Shown here piece after piece: positions 16,974-26,451 of a DNA stretch of 64,000 nucleotides. Source of the DNA: Skermanella mucosa (lineage in GTDB: Bacteria > Pseudomonadota > Alphaproteobacteria > Azospirillales > Azospirillaceae); NCBI RefSeq assembly GCF_016765655.2, contig NZ_CP086106.1, forward strand, positions 3,034,501 to 3,098,500, read 5' to 3'. Within the stretch, counting starts at the first letter, position 1. Every line of letters begins with the position of its first letter. Below the pieces are notes generated by a model that saw only the letters and a program-made list of their open reading frames with translations, was not told the DNA's origin and did no database searches. The translations under genes were made by a program, and so were the position numbers.

Positions 16974-16990
16974 TTGCTGCTATGCAACAT
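16974..16990 (-). promoter_or_regulatory. TGC-rich inverted repeat upstream of the phasin gene
   Basis: TTGCTGCTATGCAACAT has five of six pairs matching around a TAT centre. It resembles the CTGC-N3/4-GCAG sites described for PhaR-type PHA regulators (from memory). Similar elements occur at 18911-18924 and 49208-49224. Confidence 0.45.
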
Positions 16991-17087
16991 CGATACTACG
17001 GAGGCATTCTGACAGAACGCCGCAAGGGATGTTCACTTGAAGTTGCATAAATATCCTGGAGCTGCATCAAGGCGCCCAGGACGGCGC

Positions 17088-17132
17088 GTCGCAGGCCGGT
17101 CCCGGCAGGAAGCGCCGGGACCGGCCTGCGAT
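17088..17132. terminator. Long perfect hairpin between GlsB gene and phasin gene
   Basis: A 16-bp perfect stem (17091-17106 with 17114-17129) extends to 18 bp at its base and has a 7-base loop. It lies 62 bases beyond the stop of the minus-strand GlsB gene, so it most likely ends that transcript. No U-tract. Confidence 0.6.
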
Positions 17133-17194
17133 CCGAACCGCCGGCATTTGAAGGCGTTACCGGCCGATTTCGAACCGGACCGCCTTCACCGCCA

Positions 17195-17452
17195 TCAGAC
17201 CCTTCGGCGGCCCGCGACGGCGTTGTAGATCCAGAGCACGACGATGGCGCCGATCACGGCGACGATCAGGCTCCAGATATTGAAGCCGGTGACCCCGGTC
17301 CCGCCGACCGCGCTGAACAGAAAGCCGCCGACGAAAGCGCCGACGATACCGAGCACCAGGTTGGTGACGAGGCCCGACCCGGAGCCGTGCATGATCTTGC
17401 TGGCGATCCAGCCTGCGATAAGTCCCAGAATGACCCAAGCGATGATCGACAT
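17195..17452 (-). CDS. GlsB/YeaQ/YmgE family stress-response membrane protein
   Basis: Small membrane protein of 85 aa, formerly called transglycosylase-associated protein. It has three hydrophobic helices (about 2-20, 29-50, 57-78) with the glycine-rich signatures GLIAGWIASKIMHG and NLVLGIVGAFVGGFLF typical of the family. Members are induced by stress or stationary phase; molecular function is unknown. The ATG at 17452 follows a GGGGG-containing ribosome site. It is 84 bases downstream of the ClpP-like gene on the same strand. Confidence 0.92.
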   Translation of the reverse strand: MSIIAWVILGLIAGWIASKIMHGSGSGLVTNLVLGIVGAFVGGFLFSAVGGTGVTGFNIWSLIVAVIGAIVVLWIYNAVAGRRRV

Positions 17453-17536
17453 TTTTCCCCCTGTGGATTGATCAAGGGTTCAACAAACACCGCCGGTTCC
17501 CGTTCAATGCCAAGATGCGCCTGCCGTAATATCCCG

Positions 17537-18178
17537 TCATATCGCCGCGTCGGAGGGCAGCAGTTCCGTGATCCAGCCCGGCACGATCCGCGCCAGGTCG
17601 AGTGCGGAAGCCCCTGTCTCCCCGTCGTCCAGCGCATCCCCGCGTTCCAGGAATTCCCGGAGCGCGGTTCCGATGCGCCCGCCGGGATCGTCAGGCACGG
17701 CATAGCGGGCCGGGTCCCCGCCGAACGGATCGGGCAGCGACACCGGCCCGATCACCACGCGGGGAGCGTGGAAGACGAACCGGGCGTTCTCCCCCGCCGC
17801 CCGGTTGCTGCCGGCCGCGAAGATGGCGGTGCAGGCCGAGGCGCACATGTTGTAACCGGCGACCACCGTCCCGACGGCCCCGTGATCCAGCACCGCCTCG
17901 CGCACGCGGTCGGCGGCCCCCGCGTAGCCGCCGGGGCTGTCCAGCACCAGACGGACCGGTTCGCCCCGGTGGGCCTCGATGAAGGCGACGATCTCGCGTC
18001 CCGCCCTGTGGGTCAGCCCGCCGGAAACGAACAGGTCGGTCCGCCTCGCCCCCACCGCCGCGTCGCGCACGTTCCCGACCGCGTCGGCCAAGCGATCCGA
18101 CAGCACGACGCCCGCCGCGACCGCCAGGACGATCGCCACCCGCACGGCCAGCCCCCGCCTGCCCAAATTTGCAATCAT
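17537..18178 (-). CDS. Exported ClpP-like (SppA/crotonase-fold) hydrolase
   Basis: Protein of 213 aa with an N-terminal signal anchor (about 10-27) and a ClpP/SppA-like core. Seen motifs are the [14 protein letters not shown] strand-turn (about 78-90), a candidate nucleophile Ser114 in CASACTAIF, and a candidate His137 in FVFHAP. This matches the COG3904-type predicted periplasmic proteases related to ClpP. It is short and lacks the N-terminal handle of ClpP, so it is unlikely to pair with a Clp ATPase. The substrate is unknown. The gene diverges from the gamma-carbonic-anhydrase gene. Confidence 0.75.
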   Translation of the reverse strand: MIANLGRRGLAVRVAIVLAVAAGVVLSDRLADAVGNVRDAAVGARRTDLFVSGGLTHRAGREIVAFIEAHRGEPVRLVLDSPGGYAGAADRVREAVLDHGAVGTVVAGYNMCASACTAIFAAGSNRAAGENARFVFHAPRVVIGPVSLPDPFGGDPARYAVPDDPGGRIGTALREFLERGDALDDGETGASALDLARIVPGWITELLPSDAAI

Positions 18179-18249
18179 GCCGACTGAACCTTGTTTTCCC
18201 AGGTCGTACCCGTCAATGGATAGCCAGCCTCAGCAAGGGAGACCAGACC

Positions 18250-18774
18250 ATGAAATACGCTTTGGGGGATGTTCGGGTTCAGACCGAAGGCGATGCCTGG
18301 TGGATAGCGCCCAACGCCGTCGTCATCGGCAACGTGATCATGAAGCGCAACGCGAGCGTCTGGTGGAACGCGGTCATCCGCGGCGACAACGAGCCGATCA
18401 CGATCGGCGAGAACTCCAACATCCAGGATGGCTGCGTGCTCCACACCGATCCCGGCTTCCCGATGGACATCGGTTCGGACGTCACGATCGGCCACATGGT
18501 CATGCTGCACGGATGCACCATCGGCGACGGTTCCCTGGTCGGGATCGGCAGCATCGTCCTGAACGGCGCGAAGATCGGGAAAAACTGCCTGATCGGGGCC
18601 AACAGCCTGATCACCGAGGGGAAGGAGATCCCCGACAACTCCATGGTGGTGGGGTCCCCCGGCAAGGTGATTCGGCAGCTCACCGAGGAACAGATCGCCG
18701 AGATGCGCAAGGGCGCCGACCGCTACGTCGCAAACTGGCAGAGGTTCAAGCAACATCTGGTTGCGGATAACTGA
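18250..18774 (+). CDS. Gamma carbonic anhydrase family hexapeptide protein
   Basis: Protein of 174 aa made of left-handed beta-helix hexapeptide repeats ([53 protein letters not shown]). The zinc ligands of the YrdA/PaaY type are placed at the conserved His residues of CVLHTD, IGHMVM and MLHGC. A C-terminal helix ends the protein. Start ATG 18250 has AAGGGAGA upstream; the frame is open another 27 codons. Members range from true carbonic anhydrases to inactive or CoA-thioesterase-associated proteins, so activity is not assured. Confidence 0.9.
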   Translation: MKYALGDVRVQTEGDAWWIAPNAVVIGNVIMKRNASVWWNAVIRGDNEPITIGENSNIQDGCVLHTDPGFPMDIGSDVTIGHMVMLHGCTIGDGSLVGIGSIVLNGAKIGKNCLIGANSLITEGKEIPDNSMVVGSPGKVIRQLTEEQIAEMRKGADRYVANWQRFKQHLVADN

Positions 18775-18811
18775 AGCCCGGCTTCCAAAATCCTGCTTCT
18801 CCACGCTTGTT

Positions 18812-18846
18812 TGCGCCGCACAAGACGTAGCTGATTGTGCGGCGCA
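18812..18846 (+). terminator. Hairpin after the gamma carbonic anhydrase gene
   Basis: An 11-bp perfect stem (18812-18822 with 18836-18846) with a 13-base loop lies 37 bases after the stop codon. No U-tract. Confidence 0.5.
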
Positions 18847-18910
18847 CTACGAGTCCGATGCTCCTCCTAAAGGCCGATGTTCGGCGCTCTGAAATGTAGC
18901 TATTCCAACT

Positions 18911-18924
18911 GTTGCATATGCAAC
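18911..18924. promoter_or_regulatory. Perfect palindrome GTTGCATATGCAAC upstream of lactate permease
   Basis: A 14-bp perfect palindrome lies about 115 bases before the lactate permease start. It shares the TTGC/GCAA core with the element before the phasin gene. It is a candidate operator; the binding protein is unknown. Confidence 0.45.
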
Positions 18925-18926
18925 CT

Positions 18927-18940
18927 GTTTGATACCAAAC
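18927..18940. promoter_or_regulatory. GTTTG-N4-CAAAC inverted repeat upstream of lactate permease
   Basis: GTTTGATACCAAAC lies two bases after the previous palindrome. Its shape, with TTGGT/ACCAA-like arms, recalls operators of GntR/FadR-type lactate regulators (LldR), but no lldR gene is in the window. Confidence 0.4.
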
Positions 18941-19036
18941 CGACGCGCCTCCCAAAGGCATGAATGGCCGGCATCAGGCGGATCGCATCCAGGCACACAA
19001 CAGAGCACGCCAATCAGAGCCATGGGAGGACACGCA

Positions 19037-20716
<1,680 letters not shown>

Positions 20717-20728
20717 TCCGAAAGTAAG

Positions 20729-20763
20729 GGGACGCCGCCGCCCTTAGGGGGCGGCGGCGTCCC
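20729..20763 (+). terminator. Hairpin after lactate permease
   Basis: A 15-bp perfect GC-only stem (20729-20743 with 20749-20763) with a 5-base loop lies 12 bases after the stop. No U-tract. Confidence 0.6.
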
Positions 20764-20820
20764 GCCCCTTCCAACACGGGCCGGCACGGGTTTATGATGC
20801 CGATCCGGGAGGTATGGCCG

Positions 20821-21171
20821 ATGGACCACCGTGACGCTCTGGCACCCCTGATCGAGCTGATCGGCGTCTTCGCCGCCTCGGCGGCAAGTCCCCTGACCGC
20901 CGCCGCCGTCTTCATCCTGGCCGTCTGTCTGGGCCGCTATCCCCGCTATCTTGCCCTCGCCGCCGCTATCGGCGTCTCCGACGGCGCCCTGGGCGAAATG
21001 GCCGGCGTCACTACCGTCGGAATGATCTTCGCAACCCTGACCGGCGCCGCCGCCACGCTCCTGCAAGCGTGGTGCGTCTGGCCGGTGGTATCCGTCATGA
21101 AGAACGCCGGAAACGCCGTCGTCAGGTTCGTGTCGGGCCGCGGCGCCGATATCGGGGAACCGCCATCGTGA
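20821..21171 (+). CDS. Small hypothetical membrane protein
   Basis: Predicted 116 aa with hydrophobic stretches at about 10-35, 38-55 and 62-85. The start is chosen at ATG 20821 because GGGAGG lies 8 bases upstream; an ATG nine codons earlier lacks such a site. I do not recognise the family. Third-position GC bias and the ribosome site support a real gene. It stands alone between the lactate permease hairpin and the promoter of the terminase-like gene. Confidence 0.5.
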   Translation: MDHRDALAPLIELIGVFAASAASPLTAAAVFILAVCLGRYPRYLALAAAIGVSDGALGEMAGVTTVGMIFATLTGAAATLLQAWCVWPVVSVMKNAGNAVVRFVSGRGADIGEPPS

Positions 21172-21268
21172 AAGGGGCGATGCGTGTGAAAGTACCCACT
21201 CAAAGATCCGCCCGATCTGCGGCTGATTTGGCTCTCCCGGCAACCCACGATCACGATAGCTAAAATGC

Positions 21269-21301
21269 TTGACGGTACGAAAGGAAATAGGATAATTATC
21301 C
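21269..21301 (+). promoter_or_regulatory. Sigma-70 promoter with a palindromic operator over the -10 box
   Basis: TTGACG at 21269-21274 and GATAAT at 21291-21296 are spaced by 16 bases. A perfect 12-bp palindrome, GGATAATTATCC, covers 21290-21301 and so overlaps the -10 box. A protein bound there would block the promoter. It lies 35 bases before the terminase-like gene. Confidence 0.65.
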
Positions 21302-21335
21302 TTACTATCCTTGACCGGCAGAGAAAGCATTCCGC

Positions 21336-22070
21336 ATGAACGCCCCCGCCCCCCAGCTCGCCATCCGCCAGGAACTCTTCTGCGAAGCGATCGCCGCCGG
21401 GGCTTCGGCGGCGGAGGCTGCCCGCAAGGCGGGCTACTCGCCCAAGGGGGCGAAGCAGCGCGGGCATTTCCTGCTGGGCAAGGAAGAGATCCGCGTCCGC
21501 ATCGACCGGCTTCGCGCCGACCGGCGGGCGTTCCACCAAGCCCGCCTCGACAAGGCCGCGGAGATGATGGAAACGATCATCGCCGATGCCATGGAAGCGA
21601 AGAAGCCCGGCATCGCCATGCGCGGAGTCGAATTCCAACTAAAGCTGCTCGGCGTCATCCAGGACCGCCGCATCAGCCACCATTTCCACGGTGAACGCGA
21701 CGTGGCCGACGCCGATATCGAGGCCATGACCCCCGACCCGGTGGAATGGATGGACGCCGTCCCGCCCGCTCCCGTCGAGCCCGCTTCCGTCCAGCCTGCT
21801 ACCGTCCCGGCGGCGCCCGAGCCGGAAATCGAAGCCCCGGTAGTGACCAAGGATGACCTTTCGCCGGCTTCGGAGGATGACCCCGCCCCTGCCCCCTCCC
21901 CGGTCCTGCCCCCGGGGTTGATCGAAGCCTTCAAGGCCGGCCTCCCGCCCGACTTCCTGGAAGATCTACCTGCCGATCTCCTGGACGACCTGCCCGACGA
22001 GATCGCCGGCCTGTCCTGGACCGAACTGGCCGCGCGCATCAGCCAGGTCGAGGCCGCATCGGGCGCCTGA
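21336..22070 (+). CDS. Terminase small subunit-like DNA-binding protein, stand-alone
   Basis: Protein of 244 aa. Residues about 8-90 match the phage terminase small subunit (Terminase_2) pattern: FCEAIAAGASAAEAARKAGY, the glycine/serine turn, then GHFLLGKEEIRVRIDRLRA and a coiled-coil-like helix. This is a helix-turn-helix DNA-binding fold. Residues about 125-205 are Pro/Ala/Glu-rich and low complexity. The C-terminal 40 residues form short leucine/aspartate motifs (LPADLLDDLPDEIAGLSWTEL). No large terminase, portal or other phage gene is near, so it is probably domesticated, perhaps as a regulator. It has its own promoter with an operator at the -10 box. Confidence 0.65.
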   Translation: MNAPAPQLAIRQELFCEAIAAGASAAEAARKAGYSPKGAKQRGHFLLGKEEIRVRIDRLRADRRAFHQARLDKAAEMMETIIADAMEAKKPGIAMRGVEFQLKLLGVIQDRRISHHFHGERDVADADIEAMTPDPVEWMDAVPPAPVEPASVQPATVPAAPEPEIEAPVVTKDDLSPASEDDPAPAPSPVLPPGLIEAFKAGLPPDFLEDLPADLLDDLPDEIAGLSWTELAARISQVEAASGA

Positions 22071-22199
22071 CCGGCCGCCGGCGCAGTGCCCTTGCATCGT
22101 GGTCATGAAAGATTCGCCGTAGATCCACCGTCGCCCGTCAGGGCGTACGCCGACCCGCGCACCCCGCCCCGCCGAACCCATCGGATTCACCGTGCGGGA

Positions 22200-22895
22200 T
22201 CATTGGCCGCCCTTCGACCTCTCCGGCGCCCTCTCCGCCAGGGATGCCATCAGGTCGGAGAAGCGGTCGCCCTGGATCATGATATGGTCCCGCAGCAGGC
22301 GTTCCGCCCGATCGCCGTCCATCTTCAGGATCGCGTCCACCACGGCCTCGTGTTCGGCCAGCGAGTTCGCGACGCGGTTCATTACCTGGAGCTGGATGCG
22401 CCGGTATGGCTTCAGGCGGCGGTGAAGCGCCGCGCACTGCTCGATCAGGAAGGCGTTGTGGCTCGCCGCGTAGATCGCATGGTGGAACCGCTCGTTCTCA
22501 TAATAGTAGGCGTCGGTATCGGCGGTCTCCGCCGCCCTACGGCAAGCCTCGTGGGAATCCGTCAGGTTCCGGCGGTCCGCGTCGGTCTGGCGCCGCGCGG
22601 CGAGCCGTCCGGCCATGCCTTCCAGTCCAGCCATCACTTCGAACATCTGGACCAGCCGCTCCGGCCCGACTTCCGTGACGACCGCGCCGCGCCGTGGGCG
22701 GATCTCGATCAGGCCGGCCGATGCCAGCTGGAACAAAGCCTCGCGGACCGGCGTGCGCGAGACGCCGAAACGCGCGGCCAGCGTCATCTCGTCCAGCCGG
22801 TATCCCGGCGGCATGGCGCCGGTGAGGATTTCGTTCTCGATCCGGTCCCTCAGCTTGAGCCGCGGTTCGTCCGGGTCCCGTACAGTCATGTCCAC
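22200..22895 (-). CDS. matR: GntR-family (FCD) regulator of malonate genes, MatR
   Basis: FadR-subfamily regulator of 231 aa. The N-terminal winged helix-turn-helix is at about 10-75 (YRLDEMTLAARFGVSRTPVREAL). The C-terminal FCD ligand domain, about 80-220, has the metal/ligand His residues in ENERFHHAIY and SLAEHEAVVDAI. It diverges from matA-matB-madLM, and the intergenic region carries a perfect 14-bp palindrome 12 bases before its own start, so autoregulation is likely. The assignment as MatR rests on family, position and operator sequence. Confidence 0.88.
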   Translation of the reverse strand: MDMTVRDPDEPRLKLRDRIENEILTGAMPPGYRLDEMTLAARFGVSRTPVREALFQLASAGLIEIRPRRGAVVTEVGPERLVQMFEVMAGLEGMAGRLAARRQTDADRRNLTDSHEACRRAAETADTDAYYYENERFHHAIYAASHNAFLIEQCAALHRRLKPYRRIQLQVMNRVANSLAEHEAVVDAILKMDGDRAERLLRDHIMIQGDRFSDLMASLAERAPERSKGGQ

Positions 22896-22906
22896 ACAAA
22901 CCTCAT

Positions 22907-22920
22907 TCTTGTATACAAGA
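22907..22920. promoter_or_regulatory. MatR operator TCTTGTATACAAGA
   Basis: Perfect 14-bp palindrome between matR and matA. It closely resembles the MatR site reported for Rhizobium leguminosarum bv. trifolii, TCTTGTA/TACACGA (from memory). It lies 4 bases upstream of a TTGACT -35-like hexamer (22925-22930) pointing to matA. A second half-site, TACAAGA, occurs at 22977-22983 near the ribosome site of the leader ORF. Confidence 0.82.
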
Positions 22921-23004
22921 CCGGTTGACTTTGTCTACAGGATCGCGCTTCATAATGCACACCGGCGCCGATCGCATACAAGACCCCTGTGTGGAGGAAG
23001 AATC

Positions 23005-23043
23005 ATGCGAATGCCAGCAAAGCTGATGAGGCCCGCCCCATGA
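23005..23043 (+). CDS. 12-codon leader ORF overlapping matA
   Basis: An ATG at 23005 has a near-perfect ribosome site (GGAGGAAG, 22993-23000) and opens a 12-codon frame, MRMPAKLMRPAP. Its TGA at 23041-23043 overlaps the matA ATG as ATGA. The matA start itself has only a modest site, so ribosomes finishing the leader may re-initiate on matA. Whether the peptide itself matters is unknown. Confidence 0.5.
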   Translation: MRMPAKLMRPAP

Positions 23044-24437
23044 ATACGAGCACTTCCTTCCTCGGCGACCTGATGGTCTCGATCGCGGATCGCGGCCGGT
23101 CGCTTCTCGGCCGCAGCGGGTCCGCCGGCGGACCCCTGTCGCCCGCCGACCTCGCCACCCTGTGCGAGGCGCTGCTGAGCGGGCGGGGCGAGGCATCCGG
23201 CGTGGCGCTGGCAGGCGAGATCCTGGCCCATTGGCGAAAGCTGGACACGGACGCGCGCCGCGCCTTCCTGATCCTGCTGGCGGAACGGTTCGGCCCCGAC
23301 AAGGCCAAGCTGGAGCGCGCGATCGAGGGCTATCATGCGTCGGGCGACGCCAAGGCCATCCTGGCCCTGCACAAGGCGGCGGAGCCGCGGCGGCAGGAAG
23401 TGATCCGCCGCCTGAACCTGGCGCCGTGCGGGACGGAGGCGCTGGTCCGCATCCGGGAGGAACTGACCCGCCATCTCGGCAGCCATCCCGACCTCGCGGC
23501 GCTGGACGCCGACTTCGTCCACCTGTTCTCGTCCTGGTTCAACCGGGGCTTTCTGGTGCTGCGCCGGATCGACTGGACGACGCCGGCCAATATCCTGGAA
23601 AAGATCATCCGGTACGAGGCCGTCCACACGATCCGGGACTGGAACGACCTGCGTCGCCGGCTGGAGCCGACCGATCGCCGCTGCTTCGGCTTCTTCCACC
23701 CCCAGTTGATCGACGAGCCGCTGATCTTCGTCCAGGTCGCCCTGGCCAAGGACACCCCGTCGGCCATCGGCACCCTGCTGGCTGAGGACCGTCAGCCGAT
23801 CCCGGCGGCCGAGGCGACCACCGCCGTCTTCTATTCGATTTCGAACTGTCAGGAAGGGCTGCGCGGCGTCTCCTTCGGCAACTTCCTGATCAAGCAGGTG
23901 GTCGAGGACCTGAAGCGGGAGCTTCCCGGCCTCTCGACCTTCGTCACCTTGTCGCCCGTCCCGGGTTTCGCCGGCTGGCTGGCTCGCGAGCGGTCGGACG
24001 AGGCTTCGATAATGCTGACATCCGATGACAAAACGGCGCTCGCGGCGCTGGACCGGCCGGACTGGCACGCCGATACCGCGGTCCGGGACAAGGTCCAGGC
24101 GGCGCTGATCCCTGCCGCCGCCAGCTATCTGCTCAAGGCCAAGTCGCCTTCGGGCAAGCCGGTCGATCCGGTCGCCAAGTTCCACCTGGGCAACGGCGCC
24201 CGGCTGGAGCGGCTCAACTTCCTGGGCGACCTGTCGGAGCGCGGTCTCCGCCAGGCCCACGGGCTGATGGTCAACTACCTGTACAAGCTCGACGATATCG
24301 AGACCAACCACGAGCGCTTCGCCGCCCAGGGCGAGGTCGTCGCCTCCAGCGCGGTGCGCAAGCTGCTGCGTGCCGACACGCAACAGCAGAAGCAGTCCGG
24401 CAAGGACAAAGCGAAAATTCCCGCAGGCAAAGGTTAG
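23040..24437 (+). CDS. matA: Malonyl-CoA decarboxylase
   Basis: Protein of 465 aa from ATG 23040; a GTG at 22989 in the same frame would give 482 aa but has a poor ribosome site. The all-helical N-terminal domain (about 1-160) is followed by a GNAT-like catalytic domain. In that domain GFFHPQLIDEPLIFVQVAL, the SISNCQEGLRGVSFGNFLIK CoA/acyl region, and a C-terminal VAKFHLGNGARLERLNFLGD match MCD enzymes; the catalytic His and Ser are expected in the HP/FHLGNG and SISN/SP segments. It converts malonyl-CoA to acetyl-CoA and CO2, the last step of malonate use. The stop is 4 bases before matB, so they are coupled. Confidence 0.94.
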   Translation: MNTSTSFLGDLMVSIADRGRSLLGRSGSAGGPLSPADLATLCEALLSGRGEASGVALAGEILAHWRKLDTDARRAFLILLAERFGPDKAKLERAIEGYHASGDAKAILALHKAAEPRRQEVIRRLNLAPCGTEALVRIREELTRHLGSHPDLAALDADFVHLFSSWFNRGFLVLRRIDWTTPANILEKIIRYEAVHTIRDWNDLRRRLEPTDRRCFGFFHPQLIDEPLIFVQVALAKDTPSAIGTLLAEDRQPIPAAEATTAVFYSISNCQEGLRGVSFGNFLIKQVVEDLKRELPGLSTFVTLSPVPGFAGWLARERSDEASIMLTSDDKTALAALDRPDWHADTAVRDKVQAALIPAAASYLLKAKSPSGKPVDPVAKFHLGNGARLERLNFLGDLSERGLRQAHGLMVNYLYKLDDIETNHERFAAQGEVVASSAVRKLLRADTQQQKQSGKDKAKIPAGKG

Positions 24438-24441
24438 AGCG

Positions 24442-25992
24442 ATGCCAAATCATCTGTTCGCGCTGATGCGCGACCGCATGCCGGCCGATGACCGGACCTT
24501 CATCGAGACGCCCGCCCCCGATAAATCCGGAAGCGGGTCCCGGGTCCTGACCTACGGGGACGCGGTGGCGCTGTCGTCGCGCATGGCGAACCTGCTGGTC
24601 AGGCTCGGCGTCCAGCCCGGCGACCGGGTCGCCGTCCAGCTGGAAAAGAGCGCCGAGGCGATCGTCATTTATCTCGCCTGCCTGCGTGCCGGTGCCGTCT
24701 ACCTGCCGCTCAACACGGCCTATACCCTGGCCGAGCTGGATTATTTCCTGGGCGACGCGGAACCGCGGGTCGTCGTCTGCGCCCCCTCCGCCCGGCAGGC
24801 GCTGGAGCCGCTGGCCCGGTCCAAGGGCGTGGCGGCGATCGAGACGCTGGGCACGGACGGAACCGGCTCGCTGATGGACGGCGCCGCCGCGTGCGGGACC
24901 GATTTCATCGACGTGGATCGCGGCCCCGACGATCTCGCGGCGATCCTCTACACTTCCGGGACGACCGGCCGCTCCAAGGGCGCGATGCTCAGCCACGACA
25001 ACCTGGCATCGAACGCCCTTGCCCTTGCCGACACGTGGCGCTTCTCGCCGGACGACGTGCTGCTTCACGCGCTTCCGATCTTCCACACCCACGGCCTGTT
25101 CGTCGCCACCAACGTCACGCTGATGGCCGGCTCCTCCCTGATCTTCGTGTCGCGGTTCGACGCCGAAACCATGCTCCGGCTGATGCCGCGCGCGACGGTC
25201 ATGATGGGCGTTCCGACCTTCTATGTCCGCCTGCTCCAGCATCCGGGACTGACCCGCGACGCCGTCGCCCACATGCGCCTGTTCGTCTCCGGCTCCGCCC
25301 CGCTGCTGGCCGAGACGCACGACGCCTGGGCCGAGCGGACCGGCCACCGCATCCTGGAGCGGTACGGCATGACCGAGACCAACATGAACACCTCCAACCC
25401 CTATGACGGCGACCGGATCGCCGGCACGGTCGGCCCCGCCCTGCCCGGCGTCACCATCCGGGTGACGGAGCCCGACAACGGAAAGCCCCTGCCCGGCGGC
25501 GAGATCGGCATGATCGAGGTCAAGGGACCCAACGTCTTCAAGGGTTACTGGCGGATGCCGGAGAAGACGGCGGCCGAGTTCAGGCCCGACGGGTTCTTCA
25601 TCACCGGCGACCTGGGCAAGATCGACGGTCGCGGCTACGTCCACATCGTCGGGCGCGGCAAGGACCTCGTCATCACCGGCGGCTACAACGTCTATCCCAA
25701 GGAGGTCGAGGTCGAGATCGACGCCCTTCCGGGCGTGGTCGAGAGCGCCGTGATCGGCGTCCCCCATGCTGACTTCGGCGAGGGCGTGACGGCCCTGGTG
25801 GTCCGCAAGCCGGGCACCGACATCGACGAGCGCTCGATCCTCCAGGCGCTCGAAGGCCGGCTCGCCAAGTACAAGCAGCCGAAGCGCGTCTTGTTCGTCG
25901 ACGAACTGCCCCGCAACACCATGGGCAAGGTGCAGAAGAACCTCCTGCGCGACGCCAACAAGGATCTCTACGCCCGCGCCAAGACGGGCTGA
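24442..25992 (+). CDS. matB: Malonyl-CoA synthetase
   Basis: AMP-forming acyl-CoA synthetase, 516 aa. The adenylation core shows the P-loop YTSGTTGRSKGA (about 172-183), the A5 motif ERYGMTETNMNTSNPY, A7 FITGDLG, A8 GRGKDLVITGGYNVYP and the C-terminal catalytic Lys in NTMGKVQKN. The RYGMTE tail NMNTSNP is typical of MatB rather than acetyl-CoA synthetase. It joins malonate and CoA at the cost of ATP. The ATG at 24442 with AAAGG upstream is chosen; the frame extends 24 codons into matA. Operon order matA-matB-madL-madM. Confidence 0.95.
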   Translation: MPNHLFALMRDRMPADDRTFIETPAPDKSGSGSRVLTYGDAVALSSRMANLLVRLGVQPGDRVAVQLEKSAEAIVIYLACLRAGAVYLPLNTAYTLAELDYFLGDAEPRVVVCAPSARQALEPLARSKGVAAIETLGTDGTGSLMDGAAACGTDFIDVDRGPDDLAAILYTSGTTGRSKGAMLSHDNLASNALALADTWRFSPDDVLLHALPIFHTHGLFVATNVTLMAGSSLIFVSRFDAETMLRLMPRATVMMGVPTFYVRLLQHPGLTRDAVAHMRLFVSGSAPLLAETHDAWAERTGHRILERYGMTETNMNTSNPYDGDRIAGTVGPALPGVTIRVTEPDNGKPLPGGEIGMIEVKGPNVFKGYWRMPEKTAAEFRPDGFFITGDLGKIDGRGYVHIVGRGKDLVITGGYNVYPKEVEVEIDALPGVVESAVIGVPHADFGEGVTALVVRKPGTDIDERSILQALEGRLAKYKQPKRVLFVDELPRNTMGKVQKNLLRDANKDLYARAKTG

Positions 25993-26040
25993 TCCCGGCA
26001 CCGGGGCCGAAACACCATAAGATTCTGAGGAAACGTTCAA

Positions 26041-26445
26041 ATGGTCATCTACGGAGTTGCACTCCTGTCGATATGCATGCTCGTGGGCATGATCGTCGGC
26101 GAACTGCTCGGCATGGCGATCGGCGTCCAGGCCAATGTGGGCGGCGTCGGCATCGCGATGCTCCTGCTGATCCTGGCGACCGACTACCTGAAGAAGGATT
26201 TCCGGCTGGACCAGTGGTGCCAGCAGGGCATCGGCTTCTGGAGCGCCATCTATATCCCGATCGTCGTCGCCATGGCGGCCCAGCAGAACGTGGTCGCCGC
26301 CCTGAAGGGCGGTCCCGCGGCCGTGCTGGCCGGCACCCTGGCGGTGGTCGTCAGCTTCGCCCTGGTCCCGGCGATCACCCGGATCGGCCAGCCGCGCGAC
26401 GAAGCGGAGCGGGCCGATCCCGTGGCCGTCAAGGGCGGGGAGTGA
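26041..26445 (+). CDS. madL: Malonate transporter subunit MadL
   Basis: Small membrane protein of 134 aa with four hydrophobic helices and the MadL signatures MLVGMIVGELLGMAIGVQAN and LATDYLKKDF. MadL and MadM together form a malonate (sodium or proton) symporter. It lies 48 bases after matB and 6 bases before madM. Confidence 0.93.
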   Translation: MVIYGVALLSICMLVGMIVGELLGMAIGVQANVGGVGIAMLLLILATDYLKKDFRLDQWCQQGIGFWSAIYIPIVVAMAAQQNVVAALKGGPAAVLAGTLAVVVSFALVPAITRIGQPRDEAERADPVAVKGGE

Positions 26446-26451
26446 CGGGAT

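Noticed and set aside
21336-22070. A prophage around the terminase-small-subunit-like gene
   Set aside because: There are no portal, capsid, large-terminase, integrase or att-like repeats in the flanks; neighbours are ordinary chromosomal genes.
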